DNA of 64,000 nt from Microbacterium kyungheense (GCF_006783905.1 NZ_VFPE01000001.1:310001-374000), one strand, 5' to 3'; shown: positions 56,413-64,000, numbered from the stretch's first letter. The notes: generated by a model from the letters alone, not told the origin. Translations and numbers: made by a program.

Positions 56413-57747
56413 ATGACGTACCCGTATGCGTACGAGGCGCCCCTGTACTCGCCCGCGCACCACTACCGCCTCCAGCTGCTCGACGGCGAGGCGGGCAAGA
56501 TCCAGACCGGCGGTCAGCGCCTCGAGACCCTCGGCGCCACGATGACGTCCGCGGCGAAGTCCCTGTCGCGCATCAGCGAGGGCAAGACGCAGATCTCGGA
56601 CGCCGTCGACAAGGTGCGCGAAGAGGCCGGCGACGTCCACGCCGATCTGAGCAAGGCGGGGGAGCGGTACTCGAAGACCGGCAGCACGCTGCGCACGTAC
56701 GCGACGGCGCTCGCCGAGGCGCAGCGGCTGATCACCCCGCTGGTGCCCAAGATCCAGGATGCCGACGACGACCGCCGCGCCGGCCAGGCGACGCTCGCCG
56801 ACGCGCAGGACGCGCAGCGGGACCTCGACCGCGTGTGGATCTGGGAGGACGAGCCCACCGAGGCGCAGCGCCAGGCCGCGGCCGGCGAGGTGTCGGACGC
56901 GCAGGGGGCCGTCTCGGCCGCGCAGGGCCGTCTCGATGAGCTGTGGCCGCAGTTCGAGCGCGCCTTCGGCCACTGGTCCGACGCGTACGAGGCGGCTGTG
57001 ACGGGAATCGAGTCCGCGATCGCCCAGGCCGACAACAACGACAGCTGGTGGGACGACGCCATCGACGTCTTCATCGAGGCGGTCGGATGGGCCGCGATGG
57101 CGCTGGCGATCATCGCCATCTTCGTCGCGGCGCCGCTCGCTGCCGTGCTGCTCGCGGCGGTCGCCATCCTGACCGTCATCAGCCTCGTCGGGCACATCTA
57201 CCTGATGACGAAGGGGCGGGCGTCGTGGAGCGACATCGCCTTCGACATCGTCGGACTCATCCCGTTCGTCAAGCCGATCGCCGGTGCCCTGCGGGCGGGT
57301 GGAACCCCCGTGCGCATGTTCAGCAACCTCGCCGGCCGCCTGCGTCCCGGTACGGCGATCAACGCGATGAGCCACGGCAGGCGCACGCTCTGGGAGTCGC
57401 TGAACCGCACTTTCACCGGCCCGGGCGGCCGTCGCGGCGCACAGCAGTGGGCGCAGCAGCGCACGGCCGAGATCCTCGGAGGCCGCACCGTCAACGTCAA
57501 GTGGGTGTGGAACTCCATCCGCGGCGGACACCGCAGCTACGGCGACTTCCCCCAGTTCGTGGCCGACCTCACCTCCGGCGCGTCGGGGCAGGTGCGCGGC
57601 ATGTCGGCCTGGCTGCGCTCGTCGCGGGCGACGACCGTCATGCCGAGCGGGGTCCAGTCCGCCTTCAACGTGGGCGGCTTCACGGCCGGACTCGACCCGG
57701 TGTTCTCGCTCATCCCCGGTTACGGCGATGCGCGTGAGAAATACTGA
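56413..57747 (+). CDS. Candidate type VII substrate: coiled-coil protein with membrane segment
   Basis: This 444-residue protein is encoded 14 nt after the WXG100 gene, with a GGAAGAG ribosome site. Residues about 15-210 are helical and coiled-coil-like (SAAKSLSRISEGKTQISDAV, ADAQDAQRDLDRVWIWEDEP), similar in length to LXG/WXG-type N-terminal targeting domains. Two hydrophobic helices lie at about 218-262 (WAAMALAIIAIFVAAPLAAV). The C-terminal 180 residues have no known toxin motif and end in YGDAREKY. It could be an exported effector, a pore-former or a structural component. No immunity gene is obvious, although the two next genes are candidates. Confidence 0.7.
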   Translation: MTYPYAYEAPLYSPAHHYRLQLLDGEAGKIQTGGQRLETLGATMTSAAKSLSRISEGKTQISDAVDKVREEAGDVHADLSKAGERYSKTGSTLRTYATALAEAQRLITPLVPKIQDADDDRRAGQATLADAQDAQRDLDRVWIWEDEPTEAQRQAAAGEVSDAQGAVSAAQGRLDELWPQFERAFGHWSDAYEAAVTGIESAIAQADNNDSWWDDAIDVFIEAVGWAAMALAIIAIFVAAPLAAVLLAAVAILTVISLVGHIYLMTKGRASWSDIAFDIVGLIPFVKPIAGALRAGGTPVRMFSNLAGRLRPGTAINAMSHGRRTLWESLNRTFTGPGGRRGAQQWAQQRTAEILGGRTVNVKWVWNSIRGGHRSYGDFPQFVADLTSGASGQVRGMSAWLRSSRATTVMPSGVQSAFNVGGFTAGLDPVFSLIPGYGDAREKY

Positions 57748-57752
57748 ATGCC

Positions 57753-58379
57753 GTGGTGGATGATCTCCGTGCCGAGCTGGCGGCGAACCAGGAGTCCGAA
57801 CTCGAGTTCTCGGTCGTGCTGCCGCCGGGCTGGGCGCGCTTCGGCGTCGACGCCGAAGCGGAGCGCCGCCTGACGGCCAACATGATGGCCGTCCTGCGCG
57901 AACGCAGCACACCCGCCGAGACGATGTCGGTGCGCCAGTTCGTGCACGCCGGTTTCACCGAGCTGCGACGCCAGAAGGCCGTCGCCTGCTATCTGCCTGT
58001 GGCGCCGGTCGACGACATCGTGATCCCGGCGTCGATCACGGTCGCCCCGGCGCCGGTGCGCTCGCCCGACCGGCTGGAGGAGTTCGCGCAGCGCGTCGAG
58101 GCGAAGTCCGTTGTCTTCGCGCGCGGACGCGATGAGGACGGCCTCGAGGTGTGGCGCTGGGAGCAGCGGCGCGCCGGCCTGCCCGGCGAGGGCGGCGAGG
58201 ATGCGGGATCACGCACCGTCAGCTATCTGTTCGAGGCGCCGCGCGGCTCCCGCCGGACGCCCGCCGTGGTGAGCGGGTCGCTGCTGTATGCCGCGGGCGA
58301 GGCCGAGAGCGACTTTGCCGAGGACGTGCTCGTCCTGTTGGATGCCATCATGGGCACTTTCACATGGTCGGCCCGGTGA
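57753..58379 (+). CDS. Secretion-locus protein of unknown function (208 aa)
   Basis: This is a soluble 208-residue protein. GTG at 57753 or 57756 starts just after the previous stop. It has mixed alpha/beta composition with strands such as ELEFSVVLPPGWARF and SRTVSYLFEAP and a final helix ending MGTFTWSAR. There is no signal peptide or membrane helix. It overlaps the next gene by GTGA. Its placement after a candidate substrate fits a chaperone or immunity role, comparable in place to EspG-type chaperones, but no sequence match to those is claimed. Confidence 0.65.
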   Translation: MVDDLRAELAANQESELEFSVVLPPGWARFGVDAEAERRLTANMMAVLRERSTPAETMSVRQFVHAGFTELRRQKAVACYLPVAPVDDIVIPASITVAPAPVRSPDRLEEFAQRVEAKSVVFARGRDEDGLEVWRWEQRRAGLPGEGGEDAGSRTVSYLFEAPRGSRRTPAVVSGSLLYAAGEAESDFAEDVLVLLDAIMGTFTWSAR

Positions 58380-58957
58380 GGGCCGGAGAGGCGCCCGACG
58401 AAGGCCCCGACTACGACCCGGAGCTGTGGATCGAGGTTCCGCTGTTCTTCCCCTTCGCCGGGTGGCCCGACGCCGCGGCCTGGGCGCACGACATCGCGCA
58501 AGAGGCCGCTCTCCGTCCGGACGAGCGCGAAGGGCTCGCGGAACGGGCGCGGCTGCTGGCCGAATCGGACTGGCCGGCCACACGACGCTTCTGGTACTTC
58601 CCCGTGCAGGGCGGGTTCGAGGCGATCGTCCACGTCATCGACGTGGACGAGGTCATTCCGCAGGAGCAGGTCCTGGAGATGCTCCGCACCGACGACGCGC
58701 GCGTGACCGACCCCGTCATCGAGGCGATCGAGGGTGTGCCGGGGGCCTGGCGCAGCGCGTACATCGTCGCGGAAGGCGACCAGGACCAGCGTGCCGCCAT
58801 GGGCGTGGTCCGTGCCGTCCGGATGCGCGGCGAGGGCACGACGCTCGTCGAGCTGATCGACGCGGACCTCGCCGCCATCGGCGTCGCGCTGCCGGATTTC
58901 GACGCCCTCGTGGGCGATCTGCAGTTCATCGGAGGAGGAGTCGGTGGGCGCGACTGA
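58376..58957 (+). CDS. Secretion-locus protein of unknown function (193 aa)
   Basis: This acidic soluble protein of 193 residues starts at GTG inside the preceding stop codon. It is rich in aromatic and acidic residues near the start (DYDPELWIEVPLFFPFAGWP) and has strands RRFWYFPVQGGFEAIVHVID and WRSAYIVAEG. The predicted alpha/beta fold and size resemble the upstream gene product, and the pair may interact. It overlaps the following membrane protein gene by 14 nt. No family recognised. Confidence 0.65.
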   Translation: MRAGEAPDEGPDYDPELWIEVPLFFPFAGWPDAAAWAHDIAQEAALRPDEREGLAERARLLAESDWPATRRFWYFPVQGGFEAIVHVIDVDEVIPQEQVLEMLRTDDARVTDPVIEAIEGVPGAWRSAYIVAEGDQDQRAAMGVVRAVRMRGEGTTLVELIDADLAAIGVALPDFDALVGDLQFIGGGVGGRD

Positions 58958-59825
58958 GGAGTGGAACGAGCTCGTGGCGGCGACGCCCGACGTCGCGGCG
59001 GCGTACGCCGGCATCGGCACGAGGGGCGGTGACCGCCGATCGCGCGTGCGCCGGCGCGCCGCCGAGCTCGACGCCGGGCGGCTCACCATCCCGGCGATCG
59101 CGTGGGAGCTGCAGTCGGCGGCCGCGGACGGCGACGCACGGACGCGGATCACGGCCGCCTACGCGCGCTACCGCAACGACGTGCAGGTGGCGACGCAGCG
59201 GACGATGGCGGCAGCCGCGTCGGCTCCGAGCCCGGCCTCACACGGGGCGGAGACCATGGGCGGCCGCGGGCACGTCGCCTGGTTCGTGATCCTGCTGATC
59301 GTGGCGCTGCTCGCGCCGGCCGCGATCCTGCCGGCCCGGGCGGGTGGTGGCTTCGTGTCCGACCTCGACCAGGTCGCCCTGCTGTCGGGCATCGTCTCGC
59401 TGGTGATGTCCATCGTCGGGCTCGTCTACGTGCGCCGCGTGTCGCGGCCCCTCGTCGGTGCGGCGGTGCCGATCATCCTGGCGATCTGGGTGCTCGTCGG
59501 TGTCGTCGTCGCATGCCTGCGGGTGGCCGATGACCCGTTCCTGATGCAGCCGTCCGTCATCGCCGGCATCGTCCTGATGGTGGTCGCGGCGGTGCTCTAC
59601 GGTGTCGCGGCCTTCCTCCTGCGCGGCGCCCGCCGCGCTCCGGCGGCGGCCCCCGCGCCCGTCGACGGCACCGCGGCGGCGCTCGCCGACGCGGTCGCCG
59701 GCGAGGACGCCGACGCCGCGATGATCCGACGCGCGGCGTACGCCGACGGCATCCTGACCCTCATGAAGCGCGACGAGCTGGACGCCGACGACGCGGCGAC
59801 GCTGCTGCGGGCGTACTCGGCCTGA
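58944..59825 (+). CDS. Four-helix membrane protein of secretion locus
   Basis: This 293-residue protein starts at GTG with GGAGGAGG upstream, overlapping the preceding gene. The N-terminal 105 residues are helical and charged. Four hydrophobic helices follow (WFVILLIVALLAPAAILPA, ALLSGIVSLVMSIVGLVYV, GAAVPIILAIWVLVGVVVAC, IAGIVLMVVAAVLYGVAAFL). A C-terminal helical tail ends AATLLRAYSA. It could be the membrane partner of the ATPase in place of EccD or EssB, but no sequence match is claimed. It ends the chain of genes before the second palindrome promoter. Confidence 0.68.
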   Translation: MGATEEWNELVAATPDVAAAYAGIGTRGGDRRSRVRRRAAELDAGRLTIPAIAWELQSAAADGDARTRITAAYARYRNDVQVATQRTMAAAASAPSPASHGAETMGGRGHVAWFVILLIVALLAPAAILPARAGGGFVSDLDQVALLSGIVSLVMSIVGLVYVRRVSRPLVGAAVPIILAIWVLVGVVVACLRVADDPFLMQPSVIAGIVLMVVAAVLYGVAAFLLRGARRAPAAAPAPVDGTAAALADAVAGEDADAAMIRRAAYADGILTLMKRDELDADDAATLLRAYSA

Positions 59826-59828
59826 GCC

Positions 59829-59882
59829 CACCCACATGGGGAATGGTCCCCATGTGGGTGTGGTGGGGGGTTGTCGTAGCCT
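59829..59882 (+). promoter_or_regulatory. WXG100 promoter with palindromic operator, copy 2
   Basis: Perfect 14-bp arms CACCCACATGGGGA and TCCCCATGTGGGTG (59829-59860) flank the spacer ATGG. A TAGCCT hexamer lies at 59877-59882, 20 nt after the 10-bp core. Core and spacer are identical to copy 1 at 55936-55959. Confidence 0.75.
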
Positions 59883-59929
59883 GGCGGTGGGCCTGATCGG
59901 GTCCGCTGATTTTGACAAAGGGACGGATC

Positions 59930-60217
59930 ATGGCTGATTTCAAGGCTTCTTACGGCGAGATGGAGTCGATGGCGGGCAAGCTCGACTCGGGTCGCGAAGA
60001 GATCGGTGACGTGCTGCGTCGCCTGAAGAGCGACGTGGACCGTCTGCTGGGCGATGACTTCAAGACGCAGCACGCGTCGGGCAAGTTCGGTGAGGGGTAC
60101 AACGAGCTGACCACGGGTCTGGAGAAGGCCATCGAGGGCATCTCCGACATGGGCGAGTCGCTGCGCAAGATGATGCAGGCGATCAAGGACACCGACCAGG
60201 CTCTCGCCGGCAACTGA
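59930..60217 (+). CDS. WXG100-like (ESAT-6 family) protein, copy 2, degenerate WXG
   Basis: This 95-residue helical hairpin (MADFKASYGEMESMAGKLDS at the start) has the turn LLGDDFKTQHASGKFGEGYN. The WxG position reads Phe44-Lys-Thr46, so both Trp and Gly are replaced. Size, helix-turn-helix pattern and the late segment KMMQAIKDTDQALAGN fit the family. The ATG has AAGGGAC upstream. Own promoter and a terminator hairpin downstream make it a single-gene unit, suggesting high separate expression as for other ESAT-6 proteins. Confidence 0.83.
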   Translation: MADFKASYGEMESMAGKLDSGREEIGDVLRRLKSDVDRLLGDDFKTQHASGKFGEGYNELTTGLEKAIEGISDMGESLRKMMQAIKDTDQALAGN

Positions 60218-60232
60218 CGACGTCTTCTTCGA

Positions 60233-60272
60233 GTGGATGCCGGCGGCCCAGGCCGCCGGCATCCACTTTCTT
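60233..60272 (+). terminator. Strong hairpin terminator after second WXG100 gene
   Basis: GTGGATGCCGGCGGCC-CA-GGCCGCCGGCATCCAC is a perfect 16-bp stem (60233-60266) followed by TTTCTT. It overlaps the leader of the next gene, so it may be partial (attenuating) rather than complete. Confidence 0.85.
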
Positions 60273-60287
60273 CTGGAAAGGCGCGCG

Positions 60288-61052
60288 ATGAGTGACGACG
60301 TCATCACCGCAGCCGACCACGCGCGCACGAGCGTCGCGGACGGAACGCCACTCGACTGGGACGCGCTCGAACGCAGCGCGTACGCCGCGCACCCCGAGGT
60401 GCAAGAGCTCCTGGATGCCTCGGCCGAGGGTTTCCGGGCGCGCCCGGCCCGCACCTTCTCGGCGTGGGGACTCCTGACGATCGTCGTGGAGTTCTGGCCG
60501 CTCATCGCGCTCGGACTCGTCAGCATCCCGGTCCGGCTCGGCGCCGACGCGACCGTACCCGTCGTCATCGCCGGTCTCGGTGCGCTGGCGTACGTCGGGT
60601 TGCGCTGGCAGTGGCTCAAGCCGGACGCCGAGGTTTCGGCGCAGATCGCGGTGCTCTCGTTCGCTCAGGCCGTCATCGGCGGGGTGATCGCCGCGACCTA
60701 CCCGTTCTACGCCGAGACGATCGCCGGGGGATGGGCGTGGTTCGCCGTCTTCCTGCTGATGACGGCGGCGGCTCTCGTCACCGGCATCGTGCAGCTGGTC
60801 CGTGGACGCCGGCGCGGGAGCGCCGCACGCGGGCGCGGCAACCCCGTGCTGGCCGTGCGCTCGGCGATCGATGAGCTGCCTCAGACCGACCGCGACGGCA
60901 TCCGCGCAGATCTCGATGCGGCCCTGCGCACCCTGCGCGACGCGGGCGTGATCGCACCGCAGCAGCAGACGCGGCTCACCGCCGCGCCGCTGGGCACGCT
61001 CGCGCGCACCCATGCGGTCCTGGCACGGAGGAATCGCACGGGGCGGGCCTGA
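60288..61052 (+). CDS. Membrane protein at the end of the secretion locus
   Basis: This is a 254-residue protein started at ATG 60288 (GGAAAGG upstream), not at the in-frame ATG inside the terminator. A polar N-terminus of about 60 residues is followed by four hydrophobic segments (LLTIVVEFWPLIALGLVSIP, VPVVIAGLGALAYVGL, AVLSFAQAVIGGVIAATYPF, WFAVFLLMTAAALVTGIV). The helical basic tail includes AVRSAIDELPQTDRDGIRAD. No catalytic motif. The layout resembles the 58944-59825 protein in reverse order of soluble parts. Likely read through from the WXG100 promoter. Confidence 0.68.
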   Translation: MSDDVITAADHARTSVADGTPLDWDALERSAYAAHPEVQELLDASAEGFRARPARTFSAWGLLTIVVEFWPLIALGLVSIPVRLGADATVPVVIAGLGALAYVGLRWQWLKPDAEVSAQIAVLSFAQAVIGGVIAATYPFYAETIAGGWAWFAVFLLMTAAALVTGIVQLVRGRRRGSAARGRGNPVLAVRSAIDELPQTDRDGIRADLDAALRTLRDAGVIAPQQQTRLTAAPLGTLARTHAVLARRNRTGRA

Positions 61053-61086
61053 GGGGCGGCATCGGCCGCCGGCATCCACTCCGCGT

Positions 61087-61115
61087 TTGCCCGACCCCCG
61101 AAACCCACGTATCAT
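61087..61115 (+). promoter_or_regulatory. Promoter of the rpsL-rpsG-fusA operon
   Basis: TTGCCC (61087-61092), a 17-nt spacer and TATCAT (61110-61115) match the sigma-A pattern well. The transcript would have a leader of about 195 nt before rpsL. Confidence 0.75.
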
Positions 61116-61224
61116 AGATCGGGTGTGCGCTCACGCGCGCCGTCCGACGTGCCTCGGCGTGTCGGCGGCCGGGCGGGCGCCGCATTCAGGGAACGGTCTG
61201 CGAACAGGCCACCCCCACGGCATA

Positions 61225-61282
61225 CCCACCACGAAACGCACGACAGGTTCCTGTCGCGCCGGTGGGTCTGTGGTGAAACCAC
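61225..61282 (+). promoter_or_regulatory. Structured leader upstream of rpsL
   Basis: An outer pair CCCACC (61225-61230) and GGTGGG (61261-61266) encloses a hairpin CGACAGG-TT-CCTGTCG (61241-61256). A second small hairpin GTGGT-GAA-ACCAC follows (61270-61282). The rpsL GTG is 35 nt downstream. Feedback control by a ribosomal protein is possible but not shown. Confidence 0.5.
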
Positions 61283-61317
61283 GACGCTGTCACCGTGCAG
61301 CATTATGAGGAGAGAAC

Positions 61318-61686
61318 GTGCCAACTATTCAGCAGTTGGTTCGCAAGGGTCGCTCGCCCAAGGTCTCGAAGACCAAGGCGCCGGCGCTCAAGGCGAACCC
61401 GCAGCAGGCGGGTGTCTGCACCCGCGTGTACACGACCACGCCCAAGAAGCCGAACTCGGCGATGCGCAAGGTCGCCCGTGTCAAGCTCCGCAACGGCACC
61501 GAGGTCACCGCGTACATCCCCGGTGAGGGTCACAACCTGCAGGAGCACTCGCTCGTGCTGGTCCGTGGCGGCCGTGTGAAGGACCTTCCGGGTGTCCGCT
61601 ACAAGATCGTCCGGGGTGCGCTCGACACCCAGGCTGTCAAGAACCGTAAGCAGGCTCGCAGCCGCTACGGCGCGAAGAAGGGCTGA
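61318..61686 (+). CDS. rpsL: 30S ribosomal protein S12
   Basis: This 122-residue S12 starts at GTG with GAGGAGAG upstream. It shows [20 protein letters not shown] and [25 protein letters not shown]. The lysines at which streptomycin-resistance changes arise (KKPNS and RVKDLPG) are wild type. S12 sits at the decoding centre of the small subunit. It is the first gene of the str operon and lies 5 nt before rpsG. Confidence 0.98.
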   Translation: MPTIQQLVRKGRSPKVSKTKAPALKANPQQAGVCTRVYTTTPKKPNSAMRKVARVKLRNGTEVTAYIPGEGHNLQEHSLVLVRGGRVKDLPGVRYKIVRGALDTQAVKNRKQARSRYGAKKG

Positions 61687-61691
61687 GTCAG

Positions 61692-62162
61692 ATGCCTCGT
61701 AAGGGTCCCGCTCCCAAGCGTCCCGTCGCCAACGACCCGGTCTACGGCGCCCCGATCGTCAGCCAGCTGGTGAACAAGATCCTCGTCGACGGCAAGAAGT
61801 CGCTCGCCGAGTCGATCGTCTACGGCGCCCTGCAGGGTGTCGAGGCGAAGAACGGCCAGGACGCCGTCGCCACGCTCAAGAAGGCGCTCGACAACGTGCG
61901 CCCCACGCTCGAGGTCAAGAGCCGCCGCGTCGGTGGCTCGACCTACCAGGTGCCGGTCGAGGTCAAGCCTCACCGTGCCAACACGCTGGCGCTCCGCTGG
62001 CTCGTGAGCTACGCGAAGGGTCGTCGTGAGAAGACGATGACCGAGCGTCTGCAGAACGAGATCCTGGACGCCTCGAACGGCCTGGGTGCCGCGGTCAAGC
62101 GCCGTGAGGACACCCACAAGATGGCCGAGTCGAACCGCGCCTTCGCGCACTACCGCTGGTAA
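61692..62162 (+). CDS. rpsG: 30S ribosomal protein S7
   Basis: This 156-residue S7 has normal length. It opens [19 protein letters not shown] and contains [38 protein letters not shown] and ends AFAHYRW. S7 nucleates assembly of the 16S 3' major domain. In other bacteria it represses the str operon by binding the S12-S7 junction; with only 5 nt between the genes here, that mode is unlikely in the same form. Confidence 0.98.
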   Translation: MPRKGPAPKRPVANDPVYGAPIVSQLVNKILVDGKKSLAESIVYGALQGVEAKNGQDAVATLKKALDNVRPTLEVKSRRVGGSTYQVPVEVKPHRANTLALRWLVSYAKGRREKTMTERLQNEILDASNGLGAAVKRREDTHKMAESNRAFAHYRW

Positions 62163-62180
62163 TCAGCGTCAGAGCGTCTC

Positions 62181-62243
62181 GTCTCGCTCGTACCTCGCTC
62201 GCTCAACGACCGGGCCCCGGTCGTTGAGCGGGCGGAGCGAGAC
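62181..62243. repeat. REP-like palindrome between rpsG and fusA
   Basis: Outer GTCTCGCTC (62181-62189) and GAGCGAGAC (62235-62243) enclose a perfect 15-bp inverted repeat CGCTCAACGACCGGG (62200-62214) / CCCGGTCGTTGAGCG (62216-62230). It is followed by GAAACGC. The same words occur in the element at 13956-14058. Confidence 0.75.
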
Positions 62244-62283
62244 GAAACGCCCCAGAACCACCTTCAACCCGTAAGGACACCCC

Positions 62284-64000
62284 GTGGCACAAGAAGTGCT
62301 CACCGACCTCAACAAGGTCCGCAACATCGGCATCATGGCGCACATCGATGCCGGCAAGACGACGACGACCGAGCGCATCCTGTTCTACACGGGCGTCAAC
62401 CACAAGATCGGCGAGACGCACGACGGCGCTGCCACCACCGACTGGATGGAGCAGGAGCAGGAGCGCGGCATCACGATCACGTCGGCCGCCGTCACGTGCT
62501 TCTGGAACAAGAACCAGATCAACATCATCGACACGCCCGGCCACGTCGACTTCACGGTCGAGGTCGAGCGTTCGCTCCGCGTCCTCGATGGCGCCGTCGC
62601 CGTCTTCGACGGCAAGGAGGGCGTCGAGCCCCAGTCCGAGACGGTGTGGCGTCAGGCCGACAAGTACGACGTGCCCCGCATCTGCTTCGTCAACAAGATG
62701 GACAAGCTGGGCGCCGACTTCTACTTCACGGTCGACACCATCGTCAACCGCCTGAAGGCCAAGCCGCTCGTCCTGCAGCTGCCGATCGGTGCTGAGAACG
62801 ACTTCGTGGGCGTCATCGACCTCGTCGAGATGCGCGCGCTGGTCTGGCCCGGCGATGCCAAGGGCGACGTGACCATGGGCGCCAAGTACGAGATCCAGGA
62901 GATCCCGGCCGACCTCGCCGACAAGGCCGCCGAGTACCGCGAGATCCTCCTCGAGACCGTCGCCGAGACCGACGAGGAGCTTCTCGAGAAGCACTTCGGC
63001 GGTGAGGAGCTCACGGTCGCCGAGATCAAGGCGGCGATCCGCAAGCTCACGATCGCTTCCGAGATCTACCCGGTCCTGTGTGGCTCGGCGTTCAAGAACC
63101 GCGGCGTGCAGCCGATGCTCGACGCGGTCGTGGACTACCTGCCCTCGCCGCTCGACGTCCCCGCCATCGAGGCGAAGGACCCGAAGAACGAAGAGATCAT
63201 CATCGAGCGTCACGCCGACCGCGAGGAGCCCTTCGCGGCGCTCGCGTTCAAGATCGTGACGCACCCGTTCTTTGGCCGTCTGACCTACATCCGCGTCTAC
63301 TCGGGTCACCTCGACTCGGGTGCCCAGGTCGTCAACGCGACCAAGGGCAAGAAGGAGCGCATCGGGAAGATCTTCCAGATGCACGCCAACAAGGAGATGC
63401 CGGTCGACTCGGTCACCGCCGGTCACATCTACGCCGTCATCGGCCTCAAGGACACCACCACCGGTGACACCCTGTCGGATGCCGCCAACCAGGTCGTCCT
63501 CGAGTCGATGACGTTCCCGGAGCCGGTCATCGAGGTCGCCATCGAGCCCAAGACGAAGGCCGACCAGGAGAAGCTGGGTCTCGCGATCCAGAAGCTCGCC
63601 GAAGAGGACCCGACGTTCCGCGTCGAGCAGAACGCCGAGACCGGCCAGACCGTCATCAAGGGCATGGGCGAGCTGCACCTCGACATCCTGGTCGACCGCA
63701 TGAAGCGGGAGTTCAAGGTCGAGGCCAACGTCGGCAAGCCGCAGGTCGCGTACCGCGAGACGATCAAGAAGACCGTCGAGCGTCACGACTACACGCACAA
63801 GAAGCAGACCGGTGGTTCGGGTCAGTTCGCGAAGATCCAGTTCGCGCTGGAGCCTCTCGAGGTCACGGCCGACAAGATCTACGAGTTCGAGAACAAGGTC
63901 AGCGGTGGCCGCATCCCGCGCGAGTACATCGGACCCACCGACCAGGGCTTCCAGGACGCCATGAACGTCGGCGTGCTCGCCGGCTACCCCATGGTGGGCG
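62284..64000 (+). CDS. fusA: Elongation factor G, 3' end cut by window edge
   Basis: The first 572 residues of the translocation GTPase are present. It starts at GTG with AAGGACA upstream. G1 is [14 protein letters not shown]2 lies in [10 protein letters not shown]3 is DTPGHVDF, G4 is NKMD, and a later block reads [20 protein letters not shown]. Domains I to III and the start of IV ([14 protein letters not shown]) are present. It is separated from rpsG by a 121-bp gap that contains a REP-like palindrome; the operon usually continues with tuf, outside this window. About 130 C-terminal residues are missing. Confidence 0.98.
   Translation, partial: MAQEVLTDLNKVRNIGIMAHIDAGKTTTTERILFYTGVNHKIGETHDGAATTDWMEQEQERGITITSAAVTCFWNKNQINIIDTPGHVDFTVEVERSLRVLDGAVAVFDGKEGVEPQSETVWRQADKYDVPRICFVNKMDKLGADFYFTVDTIVNRLKAKPLVLQLPIGAENDFVGVIDLVEMRALVWPGDAKGDVTMGAKYEIQEIPADLADKAAEYREILLETVAETDEELLEKHFGGEELTVAEIKAAIRKLTIASEIYPVLCGSAFKNRGVQPMLDAVVDYLPSPLDVPAIEAKDPKNEEIIIERHADREEPFAALAFKIVTHPFFGRLTYIRVYSGHLDSGAQVVNATKGKKERIGKIFQMHANKEMPVDSVTAGHIYAVIGLKDTTTGDTLSDAANQVVLESMTFPEPVIEVAIEPKTKADQEKLGLAIQKLAEEDPTFRVEQNAETGQTVIKGMGELHLDILVDRMKREFKVEANVGKPQVAYRETIKKTVERHDYTHKKQTGGSGQFAKIQFALEPLEVTADKIYEFENKVSGGRIPREYIGPTDQGFQDAMNVGVLAGYPMVG

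Noticed and set aside
57753..58957. Immunity genes for the candidate substrate
   Set aside because: Size and position would fit, but there is no known immunity domain and the substrate has no recognised toxin domain. Kept as unknown.
60237..60287. In-frame upstream ATG as the start of the last secretion-locus membrane protein
   Set aside because: It lies inside the stem of a strong terminator hairpin, whereas ATG 60288 has a GGAAAGG ribosome site.

Overview
The window comes from a high-GC actinobacterium, most likely a member of Microbacteriaceae close to Microbacterium. This rests on base composition (roughly 70% GC by eye), GTG/TTG starts, many leaderless genes with a TAnnnT hexamer 6-7 nt before the start codon, rpoB/rpoC/rpsL sequences of actinobacterial type, and a very frequent word GCGGCATCC/GGATGCCGC. 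The assignment is an inference, since no database search was possible. Genes are packed tightly: no gap between called genes exceeds 300 bases. No rRNA, tRNA, CRISPR array, transposase or phage gene was recognised.

Left part (1-21.4 kb) is metabolic and accessory. It starts with a reductive pyrimidine/hydantoin pair (a cut dihydropyrimidinase and a nitrilase-family amidohydrolase). Next come a DesK/NarL-type two-component pair, a VOC and an SRPBCC protein, and a MacB-like ABC ATPase/permease pair. A compact three-gene minus-strand operon follows: DUF2235 alpha/beta hydrolase, HExxH gluzincin-like protein, MBL-fold hydrolase. After it lie an FMN reductase, a ComB-like phosphatase, a SprT-like protein, a TPR protein, a spermidine-synthase-like methyltransferase and the 5-oxoprolinase genes pxpA and fused pxpBC. 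The fusion linker contains a palindromic repeat. Last is a large DUF4062-STAND ATPase with TPR-like C-terminus, transcribed divergently from rpoB.

Middle (21.5-35.1 kb): two sigma-A-like promoters fire back to back between the STAND gene and rpoB-rpoC, which ends at a strong hairpin terminator. Then come a three-gene membrane/stress-type operon (264-aa protein, holin-family, DUF3618), a convergent pair of related secreted or membrane proteins, and several small membrane proteins.

Right (35.2-61.1 kb) is a type VII secretion-like locus lying between rpoC and rpsL. It encodes a Ser/Thr kinase with a bare C-terminal anchor, a 2056-aa Ig-like surface protein, MoxR, DUF58, and a transglutaminase-fold protein that has lost Cys and His. 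It continues with an FHA protein, a tail-anchored protein with seven DExTVLxxRR-like repeats, an RDD-FHA protein and an EssC-like FHA/FtsK ATPase. Two WXG100-like proteins follow, each behind the same palindrome, together with a candidate substrate and several unknowns. I read it as a secretion apparatus under kinase/FHA phospho-control; that reading is inference.

The window ends in the str operon: rpsL, rpsG and a cut fusA, with a structured rpsL leader and a REP-like palindrome between rpsG and fusA.
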